DNA from: DATARH01 sp036489765
Lineage (GTDB): Bacteria > Pseudomonadota > Alphaproteobacteria > ATCC43930 > CGMCC-115725
Direction of reading: 5' to 3'
Assembly: GCA_036489765.1 (NCBI GenBank)
Contig: DASXFE010000026.1
Span: 1 to 64,000, forward strand
DNA: 64,000 bases
The position numbers were made by a program, and so were the translations under genes. A model generated the notes under the pieces. The model was not told the DNA's origin, did no database searches, and was given only the letters and a program-made list of their open reading frames with translations. Each line of letters starts with the position of its first letter. The first letter of the stretch is position 1. Positions 16,086 to 24,684 of the stretch are shown piece after piece.

Positions 16086-18803
16086 ATGCTGACCCTCGGC
16101 ACTCTCGCTTTCGCGTCGCCCTGGCTGCTGCTGGCGCTGGCGGGACTGCCGATCGTGTGGTGGCTGTTGCGGGTGACGCCGCCGGCGCCGCGGCGGATGC
16201 CGTTCCCGGCGATAAGGCTGTTGCTCGGCCTCGTGCCGCGCGAAGAGACGCCGGCGCGGACGCCATGGTGGCTGATCCTGCTGCGCACGGTGCTGGCAGC
16301 CCTCATCATCGTCGCGCTCGCACACCCGCTGCTCAACCCTCGCTCGACATTGCCCGGCAGCGGCCCGCTGATCCTCGTCATCGATGACGGCTGGGCGGCG
16401 GCGCATGACTGGCAGAAGCGCCAGGCCGCCGCCACCGACCTCCTCGCCGAGGCGCGACGCGAGGATCGGCAGATTTTCCTCCTGACGACCGCCCCGTCCG
16501 CGACCGGCGAGCCGGGGGCGCCGCTCGCGCCGATTCGCGCCGCCGACGCGAGCGCCGCGATCGAGGCGATGAAGCCGAAGCCGTGGCCCGACGACCGCAA
16601 GGCCGCGCTCGACCGCCTGAAGGCGATCCCGACGACCGGCGCGACCGCGGCCATCTGGCTCAGCGACGGGATCGAGGACGCCGGCGCCACGGCGCTTGCC
16701 GCCCATCTCGCCGACGGCGCCGGGCTTCGCTATCTGAGCGCAGATAAAGCCGACCAGCCGCGCCTGATCGCCGCCGGCGCAGGCACCACCGATCTTGCCG
16801 AGCGCGACCTTGTCGTCGCCGTGCGTTCGTTGCCCACGACGGAGCCGCGGCCGCTGACCGTGCGCGCCACCGCCGACGACGGCGCGGTAATGGCGCGCGA
16901 ACCGGCGACGCTGCCGGCAAATGCCGACCAGGTTTCGGTGCGGCTCAAGATGCCCGGCGAGTTGCGCAATCGCGTGACCCGCGTCGAGATCGAAGGCGAG
17001 AACAGCGCCGGCGGAGTCCTCCTGACCGACGAGCGCTGGCGCCGCCGCCCGGTCGGCATCGCCGCTCCGGCAAACCCGAGCGCCCAGCCGCTGTTGAGCG
17101 AGAACTACTATCTCGAAAAGGCGCTGGAGCCGTTCACCGAGATCCGCCGCGGCCCCGCCGCGGATTTGCTGAAGCGCCAGCTCGCGGTGCTGATCTATGC
17201 CGATGCCGGTCCCGACTCCCCGCCCGAGGAGCAGGCGATCGAGAAGTGGATCGACGCCGGCGGGCTGCTGTTGCGCTTTGCCGGCCCTCGGCTCGCCGAG
17301 CAGAGCGACCATCTGCTGCCGGTACGGCTCCGGCGCGGGGGGCGGACGATCGGTGGCGCGCTGTCGTGGGAGAAGCCCGCCCATCTGGCGCCGTTCCTCG
17401 ATACGAGCCCGTTCGCCGGCCTCGCGCTCCCCAGTGACGTGACCGTGTCGCGGCAGGTGCTGGCCGAGCCCGATCTCGACCTCAGCGGCAAGATCTGGGC
17501 GCGGCTCGCCGACGGCACCCCGCTCGTCACCGGCGAAAAGCGCGGCAAGGGCTGGATCGTGCTGGTCCACACGACCGCCAATGCCGAATGGTCGAACCTG
17601 GCGCTGTCCGGGTTGTTCGTCGAGATGCTGCGGCGGATCGTGGCGATGAGCCAGGGTGTCGTCGCAGCGGGCGAAGAGGCGCTGCCGCCGCTCGAAACCC
17701 TCAACGGTTTCGGCCAACTCGAACACGCCCCGCCAACCGCCCGCCCGATCGCCGGCAAGGACATCGCCACGGCCGTCGCCTCGCCATCGCACCCGCCGGG
17801 CTTTTACGGGACCCCAGACACGAAGCGAGCCCTCAATCTCGCAAATGGGGTCGGCGCGCTGAAGCCGATCGTCGATCTACCCGCCGGCACGGTCCGCACC
17901 GGGTTCGCCCGCAGCGGCGAGCGCGATTTCCGCGCCCCCTTACTGACCGCGGCGGTGATCCTGGCACTCGCCGACCTCTTGATCGCCTACGCGCTGCGCG
18001 GGCTGTTGCGGAGGCGGGCGCCGGCAATCGCGGCGGCGGTCCTGCTGGCGATACTGGTCGGGCCGGCGCGGGCCGACGACGCGTTTACGGCCAAGGCGAC
18101 TTCGCAGCTCCACCTCGCCTACGTCAAGACCGGCGACGATTCGGTCGACGCCGTGAGCCGCGCCGGGCTCATCGGGCTCGCCGACACGCTCGACCACCGC
18201 ACCGCGGTCGAGACGGCCGCCCCGATCGGGGTCAACATCGAGACCGACGAACTGATCTTCTTTCCGCTGATCTATTGGCCGGTCACCGCCGACCAGCCGC
18301 CGCCGTCGCCGGAGGCAGCCGAGCGCATCAACCGCTATATCGAGACCGGCGGCACCATCCTTTTCGACACACGCGATGCCGGCGACGAGGTTCCCGGTCC
18401 CTACGGCACCGGCGCGGGGTCGCGCGAGCGGCTGAAACGGCTGGTCGCCGGGGTCAAGATCCCGCCCCTGGTGCCGATCCCGCCCGACCACGTGCTGACC
18501 AAATCGTTCTATCTTCTCCACGACTTCCCCGGCCGCGAGAGCGGCGGGCAGCTCTGGGTCGAGCCGGCCGAAGACCATGTCAATGACGGGGTCGCCGCGG
18601 TCATCGTCGGCAGCAACGACTATGCCGGCGCCTGGGCCGTCGACGCACAAGGCCGCGCGGCCTATCCGTGCGTTCCCGGCGGCGAGCAGCAGCGCGAGAT
18701 GGCGATGCGGTTCGGCGTCAACCTCGTCATGTACGTGTTGACCGGCAACTACAAGAGCGACCAGGTGCACGTGCCGGCGATCCTCGAGCGGCTCGGGCAA
18801 TGA
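16086..18803 (+). CDS. BatA-like membrane protein with C-terminal DUF4159
   Basis: A 905-aa membrane protein. The N-terminal part is a BatA-type membrane domain with hydrophobic segments near residues 8-28 and 62-82 (SPWLLLALAGLPIVWWLLR). A large soluble middle region follows with a degenerate VWA-like start (LILVIDDGWAAAHDW) and a glutamine-amidotransferase-like fold. A second hydrophobic stretch lies near residues 618-660, and a DUF4159 domain forms the C-terminus (SQLHLAYVKTG ... FPLIYWPV ... YIETGGTILFDTRD). This architecture is standard for the third gene of alphaproteobacterial moxR clusters. It starts 7 bases after the DUF58 stop. Confidence 0.92.
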   Translation: MLTLGTLAFASPWLLLALAGLPIVWWLLRVTPPAPRRMPFPAIRLLLGLVPREETPARTPWWLILLRTVLAALIIVALAHPLLNPRSTLPGSGPLILVIDDGWAAAHDWQKRQAAATDLLAEARREDRQIFLLTTAPSATGEPGAPLAPIRAADASAAIEAMKPKPWPDDRKAALDRLKAIPTTGATAAIWLSDGIEDAGATALAAHLADGAGLRYLSADKADQPRLIAAGAGTTDLAERDLVVAVRSLPTTEPRPLTVRATADDGAVMAREPATLPANADQVSVRLKMPGELRNRVTRVEIEGENSAGGVLLTDERWRRRPVGIAAPANPSAQPLLSENYYLEKALEPFTEIRRGPAADLLKRQLAVLIYADAGPDSPPEEQAIEKWIDAGGLLLRFAGPRLAEQSDHLLPVRLRRGGRTIGGALSWEKPAHLAPFLDTSPFAGLALPSDVTVSRQVLAEPDLDLSGKIWARLADGTPLVTGEKRGKGWIVLVHTTANAEWSNLALSGLFVEMLRRIVAMSQGVVAAGEEALPPLETLNGFGQLEHAPPTARPIAGKDIATAVASPSHPPGFYGTPDTKRALNLANGVGALKPIVDLPAGTVRTGFARSGERDFRAPLLTAAVILALADLLIAYALRGLLRRRAPAIAAAVLLAILVGPARADDAFTAKATSQLHLAYVKTGDDSVDAVSRAGLIGLADTLDHRTAVETAAPIGVNIETDELIFFPLIYWPVTADQPPPSPEAAERINRYIETGGTILFDTRDAGDEVPGPYGTGAGSRERLKRLVAGVKIPPLVPIPPDHVLTKSFYLLHDFPGRESGGQLWVEPAEDHVNDGVAAVIVGSNDYAGAWAVDAQGRAAYPCVPGGEQQREMAMRFGVNLVMYVLTGNYKSDQVHVPAILERLGQ

Positions 18804-18819
18804 CGGATATGGGCCGGCG

Positions 18820-20919
18820 ATGAATATCGGCGCCTATACGATCGCGCTGGCGCCGTTGTTGCCGTGGCTCGCGATCGCGATATTGGGTGCGGCCGCGATC
18901 GCCGTGCTCGCCATCGGCGCCTGGCGGCGGGCCCGCGGGCTGTTCTGGCGAATCGCCGCGGTCGCGCTGATCTTCGGCATCCTCGTCAACCCGTCGCTGG
19001 TCATCGAGCAGCGCGCGCCGCTGCGCGACGTCGCGATCGTCGTCGTGGACGATTCCCCGAGCCAGCAGATCGGCGACCGGACCAAGGTCACCGCCGAGGC
19101 GCTGGACGGCGTGATGAAGCGGCTGAAGCAGGAACCCGACCTCGATGTCCGCGTCGTCCACGCCGGCGAGGCCGAGCCGGGCGCGGCCGATGACGGCACC
19201 AGGCTCTTCGCGGCGCTCAACCGGGCGATGGCGGACGTCCCGAAAAAGCGGCTGTCGGCGGTCGTCATGATTACCGACGGCGAGGTGCATGACGTGCCGA
19301 CCGGGACCGCCGCGGCGCTGGCGCAACGGGTGGGCGCGCCGTTGCACGTGCTGCTCTCCGGGCGCAAGGACGAGGCCGACCGCCGCCTTCTGGTCGCCCA
19401 GGCGCCGAGCTTTGGCCTCGTCGGCAAGGATGCAGCCGTGACGGTGCGGGTCGAGGACCTGCCGAAGCCCGCTTCAAGCGCGCCGGGCACGGCGCAGGTC
19501 ACCTGGCGCAAGGATGGCGGCCCGCCGCATGCGCTGACCGCGACGGTCGGGCAGAACACGACCTTGTCGATCCCGATCGACCATGGCGGATCGAACATCG
19601 TCGAGCTGTCGGTCGAGCCGGGTCAACACGAGCTGACCCTCGTCAACAACCGGGCCGCGATCGTCATCAACGGCGTCCGCGACCGGCTCAAAGTGCTGCT
19701 GGTGTCGGGGGAGCCGCATGCCGGAGAGCGCGTCTGGCGGAACATCCTGAAGTCGGACCCGTCGGTCGACCTCGTCCATTTCACGATCCTGCGGCCACCG
19801 GAAAAGCAGGACGGCACGCCGATCAAGGAATTGTCGCTGATCGCGTTTCCGATCCGGGAGCTGTTCGACGTCAAGCTCAACGAGTTCGACCTTATCATCT
19901 TCGACCGCTACTCGCGCCGCGGCATCATTCCCCAGGCCTATCTCGACAACGTCGTGCGCTATGTCCGCAACGGCGGCGCCTTTCTCGAAGCCGCGGGACC
20001 GAGCTTCGGCACGCCGATGAGCCTGTCGCGGACACCGCTCGGCCAGATCCTGCCGACCGAGCCGACCGGGAATGTCGAGGAAGAAGGGTTCAAGCCTGAG
20101 CTGACCGACGCCGGCCGGCGGCATCCGGTTACCGATGACCTGCCCGGCGCCGGAAAGCCCAGCGAGCAGCCGAGCTGGGGCCGCTGGTTCCGCCAGATCG
20201 ACGCGCGGGTCGAGCATGGCACGACGGTCATGAGCGGCGACCACGGCGAACCGCTGTTGGTGCTCGATCGCGTCGGCAAGGGACGGGTCGCGCAGCTTCT
20301 TTCGGATCAGATGTGGCTGTGGGCGCGGGGGTTCGAAGGCGGCGGGCCGCAGGCGGAACTACTGCGCCGGCTAGCCTATTGGCTGATGAAGGAACCCGAC
20401 CTCGAGGAAAACGACCTGCGTGCCCGCATCGAAGGCGGGCGGCTCGAGATTACCCGCCAATCGCTGAAACCCGACGACAGCCCGGTGACGGTGACCGCGC
20501 CGGACGGCGCGACGCGAACCCTGACCCTGACCCCGGACAAGGGCGGGCGCAGCATCGGCTCGGTCGACATCAAGCAGATGGGACTCTACCGCGTCAGCGA
20601 CGGCACCCGCACCGCCCTCGCGGCCGCCGGGCCGCTCAACCCGATCGAATACGCCGATGTGCGGACGACCGCCGACAAGCTCGACCCGGTGGTCAAGGCG
20701 ACCGGCGGCGGCACGTTCTGGGTCGCCGAGAACGGCATGCCCGATATCCGCCGCGTCGGCGCGGGCCGCTCCGCTGCCGGCTACGGCTGGATGGGCTTCC
20801 GCGAAAACGGCGACTATGTCGTGACAGGGTTCAGCGAAACGCCCCTGTTGCCCGGCATCGCCGCGCTGCTGTTGACGATCGCCGCCCTCCTCGGGGCGTG
20901 GCGCCGCGAGGGGCGGTAG
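18820..20919 (+). CDS. Membrane-anchored VWA/glutamine-amidotransferase-like protein of the moxR operon
   Basis: A 699-aa protein with two membrane helices at the N-terminus (PLLPWLAIAILGAAAIAVLA and FWRIAAVALIFGILV), then a VWA-like domain whose metal-site motif is DDSPS with MITDGEVHD downstream, a class I glutamine-amidotransferase-like region (FDLIIFDRYSRRG, YVRNGGAFLEAAG) without an obvious catalytic Cys, and one C-terminal helix (LPGIAALLLTIAALLGAW). It starts 16 bases after the DUF4159 gene and ends the operon. Probable role: envelope partner of MoxR/DUF58. The substrate is unknown. Confidence 0.9.
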   Translation: MNIGAYTIALAPLLPWLAIAILGAAAIAVLAIGAWRRARGLFWRIAAVALIFGILVNPSLVIEQRAPLRDVAIVVVDDSPSQQIGDRTKVTAEALDGVMKRLKQEPDLDVRVVHAGEAEPGAADDGTRLFAALNRAMADVPKKRLSAVVMITDGEVHDVPTGTAAALAQRVGAPLHVLLSGRKDEADRRLLVAQAPSFGLVGKDAAVTVRVEDLPKPASSAPGTAQVTWRKDGGPPHALTATVGQNTTLSIPIDHGGSNIVELSVEPGQHELTLVNNRAAIVINGVRDRLKVLLVSGEPHAGERVWRNILKSDPSVDLVHFTILRPPEKQDGTPIKELSLIAFPIRELFDVKLNEFDLIIFDRYSRRGIIPQAYLDNVVRYVRNGGAFLEAAGPSFGTPMSLSRTPLGQILPTEPTGNVEEEGFKPELTDAGRRHPVTDDLPGAGKPSEQPSWGRWFRQIDARVEHGTTVMSGDHGEPLLVLDRVGKGRVAQLLSDQMWLWARGFEGGGPQAELLRRLAYWLMKEPDLEENDLRARIEGGRLEITRQSLKPDDSPVTVTAPDGATRTLTLTPDKGGRSIGSVDIKQMGLYRVSDGTRTALAAAGPLNPIEYADVRTTADKLDPVVKATGGGTFWVAENGMPDIRRVGAGRSAAGYGWMGFRENGDYVVTGFSETPLLPGIAALLLTIAALLGAWRREGR

Positions 20920-20933
20920 GGTCTCGGACGAGG

Positions 20934-21061
20934 CGCTGTGCGTCCTTCGAGACGGCCGCTTCGCAGCCTCCTCAGGATGAGGTAAGCCTGTGATGCCACA
21001 CGCACCATGATCCTCATCCCGAGGAACGCCCGTCAGGGCACGTCTCGAAGGACGCACAGCG
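20934..21061. repeat. Dispersed palindromic repeat, family with CGTCCTTCGAGACG arms (copy 1)
   Basis: Two perfect 21-base inverted arms (20934-20954 and 21041-21061; core GCGTCCTTCGAGACG / CGTCTCGAAGGACGC) flank an imperfectly self-complementary middle containing CCTCAGGATGAGG and CCTCATCCCGAGG. The second full copy is at 47264-47383, and a degenerate copy lies inside dnaE2 at 40171-40289. It sits between the moxR operon and psd. Confidence 0.9.
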
Positions 21062-21082
21062 AGCGCCAGCCACGACCAGCCG

Positions 21083-21769
21083 ATGATCCGCAAGACCCTC
21101 ACACCCCTTCATCCCGATGGCTGGAAGTTCGTCATCATCGCGGCCATCGCGACGCTGATCCTGTTTCTGATCTGGCGGCCGCTCGGGTGGATCGGGGTGA
21201 TCGTGACGCTGTGGGTCGCCTATTTCTTCCGCGACCCGTGGCGGGTGACGCCGACGCGAGCCGGGCTGATCGTCAGCCCGGCCGACGGTACGGTCGTTGC
21301 GCTCGGACCTGCGCCGCCGCCGCCGGAGCTCGATATGGGTGCGGTGCCGGTGACGCGGATCGGCATCTTCCTCGATCTTTTGGATGTCCACGTCGCCCGC
21401 GCCCCGGTCGGCGGGCGGATCGCCAAGACGCACTACACGAAGGGCCGCTTCATCAACGCGAGCCTCGACAAGGCGAGCGAGCACAACGAGCGGCTAGCCA
21501 TCCGCGTCGCCCCCGACGAGGCGCCGGACATCGCATTCGTCCTGATCGCCGGCCTCGTCGCGCGCCGCATCGTCTGCGGTGTCGGCGGCGGCGAGCGCGT
21601 CGCCGCCGGGCAGCGCGTCGGCATCATCCGCTTCGGCTCGCGCATCGACATCTATTGTCCGCCGCCTTACGTGCCGCTCGTCGCGCTCGGTCAGCGCATG
21701 ATCGCCGGCGAAACCGTGCTCGCCGACCGCGAGGCGCGAGAGCCGCCACGGGAGGGATTTGCGCACTAA
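21083..21769 (+). CDS. psd: Phosphatidylserine decarboxylase (PSD-A type)
   Basis: Makes phosphatidylethanolamine from phosphatidylserine at the inner membrane through a pyruvoyl cofactor formed by self-cleavage. A 228-aa short-form enzyme: N-terminal membrane helices (FVIIAAIATLILFLIW and GVIVTLWVAYFF), YFFRDPWR, SPADGTVVAL, FLDLLDVHVARAP, and the cleavage motif FGSRIDIY, where the Ser would become pyruvoyl. pssA, which usually follows psd in alphaproteobacteria, is absent here. A family-B repeat follows immediately. A PmtA-like methyltransferase is encoded at 48.0-48.7 kb. Confidence 0.94.
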   Translation: MIRKTLTPLHPDGWKFVIIAAIATLILFLIWRPLGWIGVIVTLWVAYFFRDPWRVTPTRAGLIVSPADGTVVALGPAPPPPELDMGAVPVTRIGIFLDLLDVHVARAPVGGRIAKTHYTKGRFINASLDKASEHNERLAIRVAPDEAPDIAFVLIAGLVARRIVCGVGGGERVAAGQRVGIIRFGSRIDIYCPPPYVPLVALGQRMIAGETVLADREAREPPREGFAH

Positions 21770-21777
21770 GACAGCAA

Positions 21778-21838
21778 AGGAGCGCGGGCGTCTCGCCCGC
21801 AATTCTTGGTTCGATGCGGGCGAGACGCCCGCGCTCCT
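21778..21838. repeat. Dispersed palindromic repeat, family with GCGGGCGTCTCGCCCGC arms (copy 1)
   Basis: Perfect 23-base inverted arms (21778-21800 and 21816-21838; core GCGGGCGTCTCGCCCGC) around a 15-base loop. Because each arm is itself partly palindromic, several folds are possible. It fills the space between psd and the acyl-CoA dehydrogenase gene. A second, degenerate copy is at 29248-29310 and a single arm at 48011-48033. Confidence 0.92.
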
Positions 21839-21852
21839 CCAGGGAAACCGCC

Positions 21853-23040
21853 ATGGACTTTTCGATCCCGCAAGACCTCGTCGACCTCCGCGAGCAGACG
21901 GAGGCCTTTGTGCGCGGCGAGATGATCCCCCGCGAAGGCGACCCGCGTCTCGGTCATCACGGCCCCAGCGAGGAATTCCGCCGCGAACTCGTCGCGCTCG
22001 GGCGGCGTGCCGGACTGACCTCGCCGCATGTCGGCACCGATTGGGGCGGCCTCGGGCTCGACCATCGCGGCAAGGCGATCGTCTTCGAGGCGGCCGGGTA
22101 TTCGCCGCTCGGACCGATCGCGATGAATTGCTTCGCCCCCGACGAAGCCAATATGCACCTTCTCGAGCAGGTCGCCGACGAAGGGCAGAAGGAGCAGTAC
22201 CTGCGCCCGCTCGCCGCCGGCGACATCCGCTCGTGCTTTATGATGACCGAGCCGGCGCCGGGTTCGGGCTCGGATCCGTCGATGCTGCTGACGACGGCGC
22301 GCCGGGCAGGCAACTCCGGCGACTTCATCATCGACGGCACGAAATGGCTGATCACCGGCGCGGTCGGCGCCGGGTTTGCGATCATCATGGCGAAAAACGA
22401 CAGCGACCCGCTCGGCCCGGCCGGCGCGACGATGTTCCTCGCGCCGATGGACACGCCGGGCATCAAAGTCGAACGCGTGCTCGACACGCTCGACCAGTAC
22501 ATGGCGGGTGGCCACGGCGTCGTCAGCCTCGAAGGCGTGCGGGTGCCGGAGACCGCCGTGCTGGGCCGCGTCGGCGAGGGGTTCCGCTATGCCCAGGCGC
22601 GGCTCGCCCCGGCGCGCCTCACGCATTGCATGCGCTGGCTCGGCGCCGCCCGCCGGGCACACGACATCGCCACCGACTACGCCCGCACCCGCACCGCGTT
22701 CGGCAAACCGCTCGGCGAACACGAGGGGGTCGGGTTCATGCTCGCCGACAGCGAGATGGACCTCCACACCTGCCGGATGACGATCTGGCATTGCGCCTGG
22801 CTGCTCGACCAAGGCGAGCGCGGGCGCCACGAATCGAGCATGGCCAAGGTCATCTGCTCCGAGGCGATCTGGCGCGTCGTCGACCGCTCGATGCAGGTCC
22901 TAGGCGGGATGGGCATCACCGACGACACGATCGTCGCCCGCCTCTTCCGCGAGGTCCGCCCCTTCCGCATCTACGACGGCCCGAGCGAAGTCCACCGCTG
23001 GTCCATCGCCCAACGGGTGCTAAGAGGCGGCACGCGGTAG
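21853..23040 (+). CDS. Acyl-CoA dehydrogenase
   Basis: A 395-aa FAD-dependent acyl-CoA dehydrogenase that introduces the alpha-beta double bond in an acyl-CoA. Start at the ATG at 21853 (MDFSIPQDLVDLREQTEAFV); the longer open frame upstream runs through psd and the repeat and is spurious. Signatures: CFMMTEPAPGSGSDPS (FAD/substrate loop), WLITGAVGAGF, YARTRTAFGKPLGEHE and the C-terminal VLGGMGITDDTIVARLFREV with PFRIYDGPSEVHR. Closest by pattern to the ACAD10/11-like group. The 3' end overlaps the convergent DUF72 gene by 21 bases. Confidence 0.93.
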   Translation: MDFSIPQDLVDLREQTEAFVRGEMIPREGDPRLGHHGPSEEFRRELVALGRRAGLTSPHVGTDWGGLGLDHRGKAIVFEAAGYSPLGPIAMNCFAPDEANMHLLEQVADEGQKEQYLRPLAAGDIRSCFMMTEPAPGSGSDPSMLLTTARRAGNSGDFIIDGTKWLITGAVGAGFAIIMAKNDSDPLGPAGATMFLAPMDTPGIKVERVLDTLDQYMAGGHGVVSLEGVRVPETAVLGRVGEGFRYAQARLAPARLTHCMRWLGAARRAHDIATDYARTRTAFGKPLGEHEGVGFMLADSEMDLHTCRMTIWHCAWLLDQGERGRHESSMAKVICSEAIWRVVDRSMQVLGGMGITDDTIVARLFREVRPFRIYDGPSEVHRWSIAQRVLRGGTR

Positions 23041-23949
23041 CGCCACCCTTCGAGCAAGTTCCCGTGCATCGAGCGGCGCGCGCACCTTGGCGTCATTGTC
23101 GAAATAGACGTAGACGTCGCGGCCCCTTCTCCGCAGCGGCGCGGGACGGTCGATCAGAATCGCGTCGTCGGGCCCCGTGCCGGCCGCCCAAGCCCTGACG
23201 CGGGCCGCCCAGCGGTCGAGCGCCGGCCCGTCGTAGCCGCTGGTATAGAGCTCCTCGGAGCCGTGCAGGCGGATGTAGACGAAATCCGCCGTCAGATCTT
23301 CGGCATAGGGCCAGTCGACGGTGTCGGCGAAGACCAACGCGACCCCGTGCCGGCGCAACAGCCGGAGGAACGCCGGGTCGAGAAAGCTCGGATGGCGGAT
23401 TTCGATCGCATGCCGCAGCGGGCACCGGCGATCGGTTTCGGTGAGCGCTCGGCCGGCGACGCGATGGTCATGATGCCGGGCGAGGCTTGCTGCCGCCTCG
23501 GTGTCTCGCGGTAGGAGGTTCAGGAAGTCTTCGATCCGGTCGGGTTTAAAGACGCTGCGCGCCGGCAGTTGCCACAAGAACGGGCCCAGTTTCGCCCCCA
23601 ATGCCAGGACGCCCGAGGCGAAGAAATTGGCCAGCGCGGTCTCTGCACCGCGCAGTTTCAGCATATGGGTGATAAAGCGGCTGCCTTTGACCGCGAAAAC
23701 GAAATCCTCAGGCACCGCATCTCGCCATGCCCCGAACGCCTCCGGGCGCTTCAAAGAGTAGTGGGTGCCGTTGATTTCGATCGTATCGAAGCGGGTCGCC
23801 GCATAGCCGAGCTCATCGGCCTGACGCAGCCCCTTCGGATAGAACGCGCCGCGCCAACCCGCATATTTCCAACCCGAAATGCCGATGCGCACGGTCCCAC
23901 GAGCGGGAACTCCCGGGAGCGTCGGAGCAGCGTGTTCGATCTGGTCCAC
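23020..23949 (-). CDS. DUF72 family protein (YecE-like)
   Basis: A 309-aa TIM-barrel protein of the DUF72 family. Signatures are RIGISGWKYAGWRGAFYP, YAATRFDTIEINGTHY, FVFAVKGSRFITHM, GPFLWQLPARS, HAIEIRHPSF, and the C-terminal YVYFDND. The family has no established enzyme activity. It starts at a GTG and overlaps the acyl-CoA dehydrogenase 3' end on the other strand. The nearest minus-strand gene upstream (DUF2628) ends 72 bases away. Confidence 0.92.
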   Translation of the reverse strand: MDQIEHAAPTLPGVPARGTVRIGISGWKYAGWRGAFYPKGLRQADELGYAATRFDTIEINGTHYSLKRPEAFGAWRDAVPEDFVFAVKGSRFITHMLKLRGAETALANFFASGVLALGAKLGPFLWQLPARSVFKPDRIEDFLNLLPRDTEAAASLARHHDHRVAGRALTETDRRCPLRHAIEIRHPSFLDPAFLRLLRRHGVALVFADTVDWPYAEDLTADFVYIRLHGSEELYTSGYDGPALDRWAARVRAWAAGTGPDDAILIDRPAPLRRRGRDVYVYFDNDAKVRAPLDARELARRVALPRAAS

Positions 23950-24021
23950 AGACTGCCGAACGCAGCAGCGCCCAGTCCGTCCGGTCGCTCGAATCGAACG
24001 CCGTGATCAGGACGGTGCAGT

Positions 24022-24540
24022 TCAGATCGGCCGGTGCGCGATGCCATGCCCCGCGAACACCACCACCGTCGCGGCCGCGACCGTAACCCCGGCGATCGTG
24101 CCTGCGACGACCGATACGCCGCCGGCGCGAGCGAGGTAGCGCTGACGTTCCTCACCGGCGAGAGCCAGTTCGTCTGCCTTGAGGAGGCGGCGGAGCCCGG
24201 CCCGCACATAGCCGCCTTTCGCGGAGATCGCAAAAGTGGCGGCGAGGGCGACCATACCAATCCCACCGATGACGTAGTGGATGAGGAATGGGATCAGGAC
24301 CAGGGCCGCGCCGAAGCCATACATCTTGCGATAGAAAAACCAGGGAAAGCCGGTCAACAGGACAACCCAGCTCCAGCTCGTGACGTACAACCTCTTGCTT
24401 CCTTTACGGGTGAGCATCTGGTTGTATATTTCCAAAAATATGTGGGCCCGAGGACCAAAGAAGACACTGAGATCTGCCTTTACGTTATCCTGGTCCTCAC
24501 GATCAAGCACAGCCAGGACCGACTTACTATTACCGCTCAT
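24022..24540 (-). CDS. DUF2628-type membrane protein
   Basis: A 172-aa membrane protein. Start at the ATG at 24540 with AGAGGAAG upstream, instead of 36 bases further out. After a soluble segment with FFGPRAHIF come LYVTSWSWVVLLTGFPWFFY and RKMYG, the core of DUF2628, then hydrophobic helices (GAALVLIPFLIHYVIGGIGM and VVAGTIAGVTVAAATVVVF). ISAKGGYVRAG between the helices is also typical. Function unknown; the family is often near stress or envelope genes. The leader region is visibly AT-richer than its surroundings. Confidence 0.75.
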   Translation of the reverse strand: MSGNSKSVLAVLDREDQDNVKADLSVFFGPRAHIFLEIYNQMLTRKGSKRLYVTSWSWVVLLTGFPWFFYRKMYGFGAALVLIPFLIHYVIGGIGMVALAATFAISAKGGYVRAGLRRLLKADELALAGEERQRYLARAGGVSVVAGTIAGVTVAAATVVVFAGHGIAHRPI

Positions 24541-24684
24541 GGCTGCTTCCTCTTGCCCGCTAACCAATCGTCGCAAAACACCTTTTCGTAATTCAAATAA
24601 TCGTGGCTCTTCGTAATAGAGCAGTTAACGCGCACCAGGGCGGTTCTCGGACCTGACAGAACCGCCCGCGCGGGAAGAATCCCC

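Noticed and set aside
23985..24003. TCGAATCGAACG resembling a tRNA T-loop
   Set aside because: No acceptor stem, D-arm or anticodon arm could be built around it.
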